A stretch of 64,000 bases of DNA from Thalassospira marina (GTDB taxonomy: Bacteria; Pseudomonadota; Alphaproteobacteria; Rhodospirillales; Thalassospiraceae): positions 2,306,001-2,370,000 of the forward strand of contig NZ_CP024199.1 in the NCBI RefSeq assembly GCF_002844375.1. Direction: 5' to 3'. Shown here in pieces: positions 52,703 through 60,275 of this stretch. The translations under genes were made by a program, and so were the position numbers. The notes under the pieces are model-generated. The model did not search any database, was not told where the DNA came from, and saw only the letters and a list, made by a program, of their open reading frames with translations. How positions within the stretch are numbered: the stretch's first letter is position 1; each line of letters begins with the position of its first letter.

Positions 52703-54655
52703 ATGCCAAATTCACAAATCACACCGATCGTTGTTCGTACCGCCCAAAAAACCGACATCGACGGCCTGTGCGCCATTGAAGAAGCGGTTTTTACATCTGA
52801 CCGCATGAAACGCGAGACGTTTTTAAGATTTTTGCGCCAGCCGACCGCCCGCGTGCTGGTTGCCGATGCCGGTGACGAGGGTGTTGTTGGATATGGCATG
52901 CTGCTTTTGCGCGCTGGCAGCAACACGGCACGGATTTATTCGCTGGCAATCGCCACGAACTGGCGCGGCAAGGGTCTTGGCACCCAGTTGCTTGCCGGGC
53001 TTGAAAGCGTCGCGATTGAAGCAGGCTGCGACAAAATGCGCCTTGAAGTGCGCGATGACAACCAGTCCGCCCGTGCCATTTACGAACGCCATGGATATGT
53101 CGATATCGCCGTTCTGCCCGACTATTACGAAGATGGGTGCGATGGCAAACGCATGGAACGGCACCTGTTTGATGCCCCGACCCAGCTTTCACCCGCCATG
53201 TCGACCGGCGCACCCCTGATCCTGGTGGATAATTTGCGCGACCTGCCCTTTAGCGTGGCGGGTGCACGCGTGATGAAGGTGCGTGATTACCTTGCGCTGA
53301 ACCACGGTGTTCGCAACCGGCGCGTCATCAATCTGTGCCATTCCTATGAATATCTTTCGCGTGGATATTATTGCAGCCTGCTGGCCGCCGCGCGCAGCGA
53401 AAGAGTCATCCCCGAGGCCGACGTGCTGCTGGATTTGAACTGGAAACGCCTGCAAAAAACCGCGCGCGCGCAAATTGGCCCGATGATTGCCGATGCGCTG
53501 GGCAAACCTGGTGGCGAACGCCCAGACCATATCGATGTTTATTTTGGCCGCACCACCGACAAACGCTTTCGCGACCTTGCCCAGCGGGCCTTTGACCAGT
53601 TCCGCTGCCCGATCCTGCGTTTGCACCTCAATAGTGGCGATAAAAAACTGCTGCGCGAAATCGAGGCCCCATCGCTGCAACATCTTGATGCCAGCGAAAT
53701 GCCGGCCTTTGAAGCCGCGTTAAAGGCCTATTTGCGCGGGCGTGTGCGCAAGCCATCCAATGGGCGCGCACCAACCGCGCTTATTGCCATTTTGTATGAC
53801 CCGGATGAAACCCTGCCGCCGTCAGACAGCGATGCATTGGCAAATTTTGTCCAGGCCGCAAGCGACCTTGGCGCGCGGGCCGAACTGATTACGGCAAAGG
53901 ATTTTCATCATCTGTCGGAATTTGATGCCCTGTTGATCCGCGAGACAACAGCATTGGACCATCACACCTATCGGTTCGCCAAACGCGCCCGCAAGGAAGG
54001 CATTCCGGTCGTTGATGATCCCGACTCAATTTTGCGCTGCACGAACAAGGTGTATCTGGCCGAACTGCTGCGGACCCACCATATCCCTGCCCCGCGCAGT
54101 GCCATTTTCGACAAACGCCGGGTCGAGGAAATTGGCGGCCAGTTCAATTTCCCAAGCGTTCTGAAAGTGCCGGACGGATGTTTTTCACGCGGTGTCCGCA
54201 AGGTAACATCGCCCGAACATCTGCAACAGGTGGCTGGCGAGATGTTTAAAAATTCGGAATTGCTGGTGATCCAGGAATATGTCGAAACAACATTTGACTG
54301 GCGCATTGGTGTGCTGGGCGGCGAACCGCTTTATGCCAGCCGCTATTTCATGGCGCCGGGGCACTGGCAAATCGTCAAACATGAAGATGACGGCAAAAAT
54401 TACGAAGAAGGCGGCTTTGAAACCCTGCCGGTAGAAGAAGCCCCCGCCGACATCGTCGAAACGGCCCTTGCCGCAGCCCGGCTGATGGGCAATGGCCTTT
54501 ATGGCGTGGATATCAAGGAAACGCCCTATGGCCCGATGGTGATTGAGGTCAACGATAACCCCAGCATCGATGGCGGGGTCGAAGACGCCGTTATTGGCAT
54601 GGATCTGTATCGCCGCATCATCGCCCATCTGCTGAGCCAGATTGCGCAGCCCTGA
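52703..54655 (+). CDS. GNAT acetyltransferase - RimK-like ATP-grasp ligase fusion
   Basis: A 650-residue three-part protein. Residues 12-155 are a GNAT domain with the acetyl-CoA loop NWRGKGLGTQLL. About 160-400 resemble the RLAN region found before RimK-like ATP-grasp domains (SYEYLSRGYYCSLLAAARS). About 410-650 are ATP-grasp, with FPSVLKVPDGCFSRGV, LLVIQEYVETTFDWR and the metal loop VIEVNDNPSIDGG. RimK relatives form amide bonds to an amino acid or peptide carboxylate. I start at 52703 (AAGG upstream); a longer frame to 52520 has no ribosome site. It converges on a GNAT-C39 peptidase gene, a pairing that suggests ligase plus processing peptidase acting on one peptide or protein. Confidence 0.85.
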   Translation: MPNSQITPIVVRTAQKTDIDGLCAIEEAVFTSDRMKRETFLRFLRQPTARVLVADAGDEGVVGYGMLLLRAGSNTARIYSLAIATNWRGKGLGTQLLAGLESVAIEAGCDKMRLEVRDDNQSARAIYERHGYVDIAVLPDYYEDGCDGKRMERHLFDAPTQLSPAMSTGAPLILVDNLRDLPFSVAGARVMKVRDYLALNHGVRNRRVINLCHSYEYLSRGYYCSLLAAARSERVIPEADVLLDLNWKRLQKTARAQIGPMIADALGKPGGERPDHIDVYFGRTTDKRFRDLAQRAFDQFRCPILRLHLNSGDKKLLREIEAPSLQHLDASEMPAFEAALKAYLRGRVRKPSNGRAPTALIAILYDPDETLPPSDSDALANFVQAASDLGARAELITAKDFHHLSEFDALLIRETTALDHHTYRFAKRARKEGIPVVDDPDSILRCTNKVYLAELLRTHHIPAPRSAIFDKRRVEEIGGQFNFPSVLKVPDGCFSRGVRKVTSPEHLQQVAGEMFKNSELLVIQEYVETTFDWRIGVLGGEPLYASRYFMAPGHWQIVKHEDDGKNYEEGGFETLPVEEAPADIVETALAAARLMGNGLYGVDIKETPYGPMVIEVNDNPSIDGGVEDAVIGMDLYRRIIAHLLSQIAQP

Positions 54656-54742
54656 GCGATCTGATCGCACACGAATAAGGGCTGCACGATTTTATCGTAC
54701 ACAAACAAAACCTGTGCGATTTGATCGCGCCCAACTAAGGCT
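54653..54742 (+). repeat. Three 30-base repeats with palindromic cores
   Basis: Three units with exact 30-base period begin at 54653, 54683 and 54713. The cores are GCGAT-CTG-ATCGC, ACGAT-TTT-ATCGT and GCGAT-TTG-ATCGC. The outer base pair changes from G-C to A-T on both arms of unit 2, a compensating change. The first unit includes the TGA stop of the ligase gene. Thirty bases is close to three helical turns, so cores face the same side. Confidence 0.75.
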
Positions 54743-54764
54743 CATGCGCCGAACACAAAAAAGG

Positions 54765-54797
54765 AAAGCCGGTCACCAGCAATGGTCGACCGGCTTT
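54765..54797. terminator. Bidirectional terminator between ligase and peptidase genes
   Basis: Perfect 10-base stem AAAGCCGGTC / GACCGGCTTT with a 13-base loop and A/T-rich flanks on both sides. It lies downstream of the three repeats. Confidence 0.8.
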
Positions 54798-54806
54798 TTG
54801 ATTTTA

Positions 54807-55913
54807 TCAGGCACGGTTGATAAAAACCGCCGCCTGCAATTTTGACCGCCCATAACGCGCCATCAAATCAAATTCGTGACGCAGGATGGGGACAGATACG
54901 CAATCGCTGCCATTATAGGGTTCGTCATCTTCGCCAATATCGGGGTCCGTGACATAGACAAACCGGTCATCAAAACCCGATACAACCACCCAATGCGGTA
55001 TTTTATCGCCATAAATGCGATACTGGCTGATCAGGACCAATGCCATTTGCCCATCACGGGTATGGCGTTCGATGTCATCAATGCCAAAAGCACCTGATTG
55101 AACGGTTATGCCTGCTTTGGCGGCCTGCGCGGCAAAATCGTAATGGACAAGTTCAACAACCTTGCGGTTTTCATCCTTACGCACGGTATCGACAAACAAC
55201 GGCCCCTCGCGCGATACCAGAACCCCGGCTGAAAAACCGCGCCGGTGCGCTGCCAGCGCCAGGCCCAGCGGCCCGCAGCCGCCATGCCCCGATGTCATGA
55301 AAATGGTGGTGGCCTCGCGCCACAGGGCAATTTCGCTGCTGCGGTCCATTTCAATGGCGGGGTTCAGGGCGTTCATCGCCATCATCAGGGATGCCGGACC
55401 ACAGGTGAATGGCAATGTCTGATGATAAAAATGCAGTGGCGATGGCCGGCGCATGGATTGCGGCACCAAAACCTTTTCCATCCGCAGGGCTGGGCTGTGA
55501 TCGGGATAATAATCAGGATACAGGGCAAATTCCTGATAGCCATTTTTGCGATACAGGCTGATCGCGGCAGCATTATCCGGGTGGACTTCAAGGCGCAGCA
55601 TCGGCGCACCAAAATCCAGGGTGCCTTCCTGCGCGCAGGCCAGCAATTGCTGCCCAATACCCTGCCCCTGGCAGGTGGGGTCCACCGCCATGCTGTAAAG
55701 GCGTGCCAGGGCCGTATTACGGCGAAAAATCACCAGGGCATAACCAACAACGGCATCGCCACGCATTGCCACCCAAAAGGTTGCGGTGCTGCTGGCAATA
55801 AAATGGCGAATGGTCCGGCGGGACATCCGATCCTGTGTGAAACAAAGGTTTTCGATCTGCACAAGACGGGCAATGTCGCCCTCGGTCGCCCGGCGTATTA
55901 CGGCATCAGACAT
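54807..55913 (-). CDS. GNAT acetyltransferase - C39-like cysteine peptidase fusion
   Basis: A 368-residue two-domain protein. Residues 1-150 are a GNAT domain (DPTCQGQGIGQQLL) similar in layout to the one in the convergent gene. Residues 165-360 are a papain-fold, C39-like peptidase (DUF3335 type): nucleophile in QTLPFTCGPASLMMA, His in IPHWVVVSGFDD and Asp in VTDPDIG. No membrane segment is seen, so it is not a bacteriocin exporter. The start is uncertain: 55913 has a weak site. An ATG at 55988 has AGGGA 4 bases upstream and would add 25 residues including CGQCPCC, a possible metal or redox site. Confidence 0.83.
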   Translation of the reverse strand: MSDAVIRRATEGDIARLVQIENLCFTQDRMSRRTIRHFIASSTATFWVAMRGDAVVGYALVIFRRNTALARLYSMAVDPTCQGQGIGQQLLACAQEGTLDFGAPMLRLEVHPDNAAAISLYRKNGYQEFALYPDYYPDHSPALRMEKVLVPQSMRRPSPLHFYHQTLPFTCGPASLMMAMNALNPAIEMDRSSEIALWREATTIFMTSGHGGCGPLGLALAAHRRGFSAGVLVSREGPLFVDTVRKDENRKVVELVHYDFAAQAAKAGITVQSGAFGIDDIERHTRDGQMALVLISQYRIYGDKIPHWVVVSGFDDRFVYVTDPDIGEDDEPYNGSDCVSVPILRHEFDLMARYGRSKLQAAVFINRA

Positions 55914-56096
55914 ATATTCATATCCACCCAGATCAGGGGCATCATCACAGCAGGGACATTGGCCGCACCTGTAATGAAAGAAACGCATTTTCCCTAAAAC
56001 AGGATGGTTGCCCAATGCTATTTACGCAATACCGCACAGCATTATTTGATCGACGCCAAAGCCTTGTCAGAACCCCAAAGGCACCCCAACGCACAT

Positions 56097-56146
56097 AAAA
56101 AAAGCGGCTGGGACCGGTCAATAAAACCGGTCAACCAGCCGCTTTT
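56097..56146 (-). terminator. Long terminator hairpin
   Basis: AAAAAGCGGCTGG / CCAGCCGCTTTT outer stem with an inner GACCGGT / ACCGGTC stem. It lies 18 bases beyond the DUF442 gene stop at 56164 on the leftward strand, with T-run. Confidence 0.85.
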
Positions 56147-56163
56147 ATCATGGGCACGGTTAA

Positions 56164-56577
56164 TTAACGGCGTGCATCAATCCGTGGGACCAGCGGTGCC
56201 ATGTCGTAACCGGCCTTTGCCGCGGCACTGACGATTTCCGATGTGGTCAGGCTGTTGGCACTGGCAAGCGACCACAAAATGGTGCAGCGCGTGCCTGTCC
56301 GGCAATAGGCAAAAACCGGCTTGGTCGCCTTTGCCAGGACATCGCCAAAGGCATCGGCGTCAGCTTCCTGCACATTGCCGCTTACGACGGGCAAAAATAC
56401 GGTTTCAAGGCCGCATTCTTCGGCCTTGGCGCGAATTTCGTCAAAGGATGGCTGACCGGGGTCTTCCTGATCGGGGCGGTTGCACATGATGGTTTTGAAA
56501 CCGGCATCTGCAATGGCAGGAATGGCCTCCAGCGGGACCTGGGGCGATACAGTCAATTCATCGCTAAGACGTTTCAT
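56164..56577 (-). CDS. DUF442 / TIGR01244 phosphatase-fold sulfurtransferase
   Basis: A 137-residue protein-tyrosine-phosphatase fold. The P-loop FAYCRTGTRC has nucleophilic Cys and Arg. It matches the N-terminal domain of Blh proteins that is fused to a persulfide dioxygenase in Agrobacterium and Xylella. Here the domain is a separate gene, 41 bases after the dioxygenase. It may pass sulfane sulfur to or from the dioxygenase. It is last in the three-gene operon. Confidence 0.85.
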   Translation of the reverse strand: MKRLSDELTVSPQVPLEAIPAIADAGFKTIMCNRPDQEDPGQPSFDEIRAKAEECGLETVFLPVVSGNVQEADADAFGDVLAKATKPVFAYCRTGTRCTILWSLASANSLTTSEIVSAAAKAGYDMAPLVPRIDARR

Positions 56578-56618
56578 AATCGGACTTCCGTTTTGTTAAG
56601 TCTTCGCCCGTCGCATGT

Positions 56619-57524
56619 TTAAAACATGTTCAAAGGCACCTTAAGATAACGGATGCCATTATCTTCGGCTGGTGGCAACTCCCCACCGCGCATATTTACC
56701 TGCACCGATGGCAAAATCAGGCGGGGCATACCCAGTTTTGCATCGCGTTCATGGCGCATGGCGACAAATTCGCCCTCGCTGATGCCGTCTTTCAGGTGAA
56801 TATTATGCTGGCGTTCCTCGCCAATTGTGGTTTCCCAGCAATAATCATCGCGCCCTGGTGCCTTGTAATCGTGGCACAGGAACATGCGGGTTTCATCGGG
56901 CAGCGACAATAACCGCCGCACGGATTGATAAAGCCGACCGGCATCGCCACCGGGGAAATCACAGCGCGCCGATCCGTAATCGGGCATGAAAAGCGTATCG
57001 CCGACAAACACGGCGTCGCCAATCAAATAGGACATGCAGGCCGGTGTATGCCCTGGTGTGTGCAGGGCAACGGCATGCAAATTGCCGATTTCAAAGCAAT
57101 CGCCATCGGCAAACAGATGGTCAAATTGCGCACCCGTGCGCGAAAATGCCGTCCCGGCATTAAACACCTTACCGAAATGTTCCTGCACCACCGTAATTTC
57201 CGCGCCAATCGCCATGGCCCCACCCAGTTTTTCCCGAAGGTAGGGGGCCGCGGACAAATGATCGGCATGAACATGGGTTTCCAAAACCCAGGCAACATCC
57301 AAACCCTCAGCCTGGATATAGGAAATGATGGCATCGGCCGATGCATAATTGATGCGCCCTGCCGCCGGGTCATAATCCAGCACGCTATCAATGATTGCGC
57401 AGGCCGATGATGACGGATCACGCACCACATAGCTTACCGTGAATGTGGCCGCGTCAAAAAACGCCTTTACCACCGGGATGGTGCCGGATTTGGCAAAGGA
57501 TGCGTGATCCGGAAGCGATGTCAT
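56619..57524 (-). CDS. Persulfide dioxygenase-like metallo-beta-lactamase fold protein (Blh-like)
   Basis: A 301-residue MBL-fold protein. ETHVHADHLSA carries the H-x-H-x-D-H metal motif, HTPGHTPACMSYL the next His, and VGDTLFMPDYGSARCDFPGG the bridging Asp with the substrate loop of the ETHE1/Blh family. It oxidises glutathione persulfide to sulfite and glutathione. I start at 57524, overlapping the DUF2892 stop by four bases; a longer frame runs through DUF2892 in another frame. It belongs to an H2S-detoxifying module. Confidence 0.87.
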   Translation of the reverse strand: MTSLPDHASFAKSGTIPVVKAFFDAATFTVSYVVRDPSSSACAIIDSVLDYDPAAGRINYASADAIISYIQAEGLDVAWVLETHVHADHLSAAPYLREKLGGAMAIGAEITVVQEHFGKVFNAGTAFSRTGAQFDHLFADGDCFEIGNLHAVALHTPGHTPACMSYLIGDAVFVGDTLFMPDYGSARCDFPGGDAGRLYQSVRRLLSLPDETRMFLCHDYKAPGRDDYCWETTIGEERQHNIHLKDGISEGEFVAMRHERDAKLGMPRLILPSVQVNMRGGELPPAEDNGIRYLKVPLNMF

Positions 57525-57772
57525 TTCGGGGAACTGCCAGACCCGGCACCAGTGCCAATTTGGCAAGTCCGAATGCCAAACAGCCAGTAAGCCGGGCAAA
57601 ACCGGAAAATTGCCGTGATCAGCATGACGGCCCCAACGACAAAAGACAGCCAGGCAAAACCACCCATCGCGGCCATAACACCGCCCTCGCCCGCCAGCAG
57701 GAACGGCAAAGCCAGTAACACAATCCCGGCGATAAACCGCGCCGCACGGTCCAGACGACCAAGGTTTGACAT
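57521..57772 (-). CDS. DUF2892 small inner-membrane protein
   Basis: An 83-residue protein with two predicted helices (residues about 12-30 and 33-52). It starts MSNLGRLDRAARFIAGI with a strong GGAGGT site. The C-terminal part FCPAYWLFGIRTC has the C-P-x-Y-x-x-F-G motif of the YgaP membrane domain. In sulfide-oxidation operons it accompanies rhodanese and dioxygenase genes. It is first in this operon and overlaps the dioxygenase start by four bases. Confidence 0.85.
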   Translation of the reverse strand: MSNLGRLDRAARFIAGIVLLALPFLLAGEGGVMAAMGGFAWLSFVVGAVMLITAIFRFCPAYWLFGIRTCQIGTGAGSGSSPK

Positions 57773-57806
57773 TTTGACCTCCAATGAACAATTTCCCGAA
57801 ATTTAT

Positions 57807-57834
57807 ATCATTAAATTATGATTTACAAATGTAA
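57807..57834. promoter_or_regulatory. Two adjacent inverted repeats in the persulfide/tenA divergent region
   Basis: ATCAT-TAAATT-ATGAT at 57807-57822 and TTACA-AA-TGTAA at 57823-57834. Both are AT-rich. ArsR-type BigR/SqrR regulators of similar operons bind AT-rich palindromes, but no such regulator is in the window. Confidence 0.45.
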
Positions 57835-57967
57835 TTTGCTCACATTTTTGTGTTGAATAGAAATCTTCCAAACCCGGCCCTGTTGCCCGGTCAAATATTG
57901 CAAGTTTGTTGCAGGATCGGGGACCCCGTGCTAGCCCTGTCGTGACCTTGAATCTGGAGATTGGTTT

Positions 57968-58696
57968 ATGTCTGGTTCTACGACTATTGGTGCGGCAAAA
58001 GACTGGCCGGAATGGCAACAGGACAACCCCGACCAGGGGTTTTCGAAATGGCTGGTTTCAACTGTTGGCGATAACTGGCAGGCCGTTACCCATCACCCCT
58101 TTACCGATGCATGGGGCAAGGGCGAAGTTCCGACTGAAAATCTGCGCCGCTACCTGGTACAGGATCACCGGTTTTTAGACCGGTTTGTATCGCTTCTGGC
58201 GGGCGCGGTTGCCCATGCCCCGACCCTTGCCGACCGTATTCCCGGCTGCCAGTTTCTGGCGCTGATTACCGGTAAGGAAAACACCTATTTTGAACGCTGC
58301 TTTACCGCCCTTGGCGTGCGCAATAACCAGCGTTTCGGCACCCCGGACTGGGATGCGACCAAAGGGTTTAAAAACCTGATGGCGGACGCCCTGCAAAGCA
58401 GTGTGTATGCCAATATGGTGGCCGTCCTTGCCGTGGCAGAAGGCACCTATCTTGGCTGGGCGGACCGGGTTGCCAAAACGGCACCGACAAACCCGCCACT
58501 GGATTTCTGGTTTTCCGAATGGATCGACCTTCATACCGGCGATTATTTCGCCAGCGTGGTTGCCTATTTAAATGCGCAGCTTGACGAAGTCGGACCAACA
58601 CTTGATGACGCAGCCCGCGCGGAATGCCAGCGCTATTTTGCACAGGCAACGCAGCTTGAAATCGACTTTTTCAATACGGCGCAAAATGGCGAATAA
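57968..58696 (+). CDS. TenA-like (thiaminase II fold) protein
   Basis: A 242-residue all-helical haem-oxygenase-like protein. YLVQDHRFLDRFVSLLAGAVAHA and FWFSEWIDLHTGDYFASVV are family motifs. The segment that carries the catalytic Cys in TenA reads NMVAVLAVAEGTYLGWA, without Cys, so it is of the TenA_E class. Its substrate is unknown; classical TenA hydrolyses aminopyrimidine from thiamine salvage. No THI-box riboswitch is seen upstream, so thiamine control is not supported. It is divergent from the persulfide operon. Confidence 0.82.
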   Translation: MSGSTTIGAAKDWPEWQQDNPDQGFSKWLVSTVGDNWQAVTHHPFTDAWGKGEVPTENLRRYLVQDHRFLDRFVSLLAGAVAHAPTLADRIPGCQFLALITGKENTYFERCFTALGVRNNQRFGTPDWDATKGFKNLMADALQSSVYANMVAVLAVAEGTYLGWADRVAKTAPTNPPLDFWFSEWIDLHTGDYFASVVAYLNAQLDEVGPTLDDAARAECQRYFAQATQLEIDFFNTAQNGE

Positions 58697-58722
58697 GGCC
58701 TGAGCAACCCTTGAATATTAAA

Positions 58723-58752
58723 GGGGCGATGCCGGCATCTTGGCATCGCCCC
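58723..58752. terminator. Terminator between tenA-like gene and pcaB
   Basis: Perfect 11-base stem GGGGCGATGCC / GGCATCGCCCC with an 8-base loop, followed by ATTTTCTT rightward. Confidence 0.85.
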
Positions 58753-58805
58753 ATTTTCTTAGCGACCATCTGGCAATGAGTTGATGCGCAGGCACCTAAT
58801 TCCCT

Positions 58806-60146
58806 TTAACCCTCGGCCAATGCCCGTTGGGCGGCACCTAGGACGCGGTCAATATAGGTGTCGTTCATACCAATATAATTGGCCGGGTCGCGGACCTGAT
58901 CCCAGTTCACACCGGCATCTGTCAGCTTTGGCAATTCATCAAACATGCTGGAGCCATTGGCTTGGGACTGGGCGATGGCCTTTTTAACCAGTGCGTCGGC
59001 CCCATCACGGTCCATATGGTTGCTAAGGGCGAAGGTTGCGGCTTCCGCCAGCATGGCGCCGCGCGAAATATCAATATTTTCGCGCATTTTGCCAGAATTG
59101 ACCTGCAAATTCCCCAGCAGCGACAGCATCAATGAAGTTGCCTTGCCGCAGGCCATGACAATTTCCGGGAAAGACAGCCATTCCTGCAGCCAGGCCGTGC
59201 CACTGCGTTCATGTTCATGAATTTGGGCATGATGCAAATGCGACATTTGGGTTGCGCCAAACCGTGCCAGCGTCACCAGCATTTCAGCAGCAATCGGGTT
59301 GGCCTTATGCGGCATGGTGGAAGACCCACCGCCATTGGCCAATGTAACCTCTGCAATTTCGGATTGCGCCAACAACACCAGGTCCTGCCCGACTTTACCA
59401 AAGGCACAAGTTAACGACGTTAATTTTGAGGCCAGATCAACGATAATATCACGCTGGCTGTGCCAGGGCATTTCCGCAACCGTAAGGCCCAGTTCATCGG
59501 CCAGGGCTTCTTCAACCTTACCGCCTGCCTGCCCCAATGATGCCAGTGTGCCTGCCGCCCCACCAAATGACAGGCGCAAAAATTGCTGCGCGCTGATTGC
59601 CAGTTGCTGATCCAGCCGCACCAGCGGCATCAACCATCCTGCGACCTTGAGGCCAAAGGTTGTTGGTACGGCCTGCTGGCTGCGTGTGCGCCCGGCCATG
59701 ACCGTTGCCCGGTGATCCTGGCAAAGCGCGATGAGCGATTTGATGATTTTGCGCATCCGCAGCCGCAAGGTGGCGATGACATCGCGCATACGCAGCACCA
59801 GTGCGGTATCGACCACATCCTGGCTGGTGGCACCAAAATGCACATAACGCGCGGCATCGCCGCCCACATGCGCCTTGATCGCCTTGACCAAACCCGGAAC
59901 CGGAACACCCGTATTTGCACAGGACACCGCCAACGATGCAGGGTCTGGCGCAAAGTCCCGGCAGCGTTCCGAAATTTTATCGGCGGCCGCCAACGGAATA
60001 AGCCCGACCCGCGCCTGTGCCGATGCCAGCGCCGTTTCAAACAGCACCATCGATGCGATAACGGCATCGTCGCTAAAATATGCCGCGATTTCCCCGTCCG
60101 CAAAAAGCGAACCATACAGGGCGGAATCAAAGGGCGACAGGCTCAT
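58806..60146 (-). CDS. pcaB: 3-carboxy-cis,cis-muconate cycloisomerase
   Basis: A 446-residue member of the fumarase/aspartase superfamily. GGGSSTMPHKANPIAAEMLV is the superfamily signature with catalytic Ser. VHFGATSQDVVDTALVLRMRD and AGRTRSQQAVPTTFG are typical of PcaB. It lactonises carboxymuconate in the protocatechuate branch of the beta-ketoadipate pathway. It is last of the six pca genes, separated from pcaF by 129 bases carrying a hairpin. Confidence 0.92.
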   Translation of the reverse strand: MSLSPFDSALYGSLFADGEIAAYFSDDAVIASMVLFETALASAQARVGLIPLAAADKISERCRDFAPDPASLAVSCANTGVPVPGLVKAIKAHVGGDAARYVHFGATSQDVVDTALVLRMRDVIATLRLRMRKIIKSLIALCQDHRATVMAGRTRSQQAVPTTFGLKVAGWLMPLVRLDQQLAISAQQFLRLSFGGAAGTLASLGQAGGKVEEALADELGLTVAEMPWHSQRDIIVDLASKLTSLTCAFGKVGQDLVLLAQSEIAEVTLANGGGSSTMPHKANPIAAEMLVTLARFGATQMSHLHHAQIHEHERSGTAWLQEWLSFPEIVMACGKATSLMLSLLGNLQVNSGKMRENIDISRGAMLAEAATFALSNHMDRDGADALVKKAIAQSQANGSSMFDELPKLTDAGVNWDQVRDPANYIGMNDTYIDRVLGAAQRALAEG

Positions 60147-60166
60147 GCTTATCCCCGTTCAGAAAG

Positions 60167-60193
60167 GGTGGCGATCAAACAGGTGTCGCCACC
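60167..60193 (-). repeat. Hairpin in the pcaF-pcaB gap
   Basis: GGTGGCGA / TCGCCACC, 8 perfect pairs with an 11-base loop, 21 bases upstream of the pcaB start. A second inverted repeat (CCTAAA 60225, TTTAGG 60244) follows. They could be an mRNA element or operator. Confidence 0.5.
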
Positions 60194-60275
60194 ATCAATA
60201 ACATTCAGGCTTTGTAAGCCGTGACCTAAAGGCATTTAGACCATTTAGGCTGCCAAACCACGGCCAGAAACGCCG

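Noticed and set aside
54653..54742. Minimal CRISPR array
   Set aside because: The units are contiguous with no spacers, the repeat is diverged and no cas gene is present.
57785..57967. Thiamine (THI-box) riboswitch upstream of the tenA-like gene
   Set aside because: The conserved CTGAGA-type core is not present, and the region is short and AT-rich with palindromes instead.
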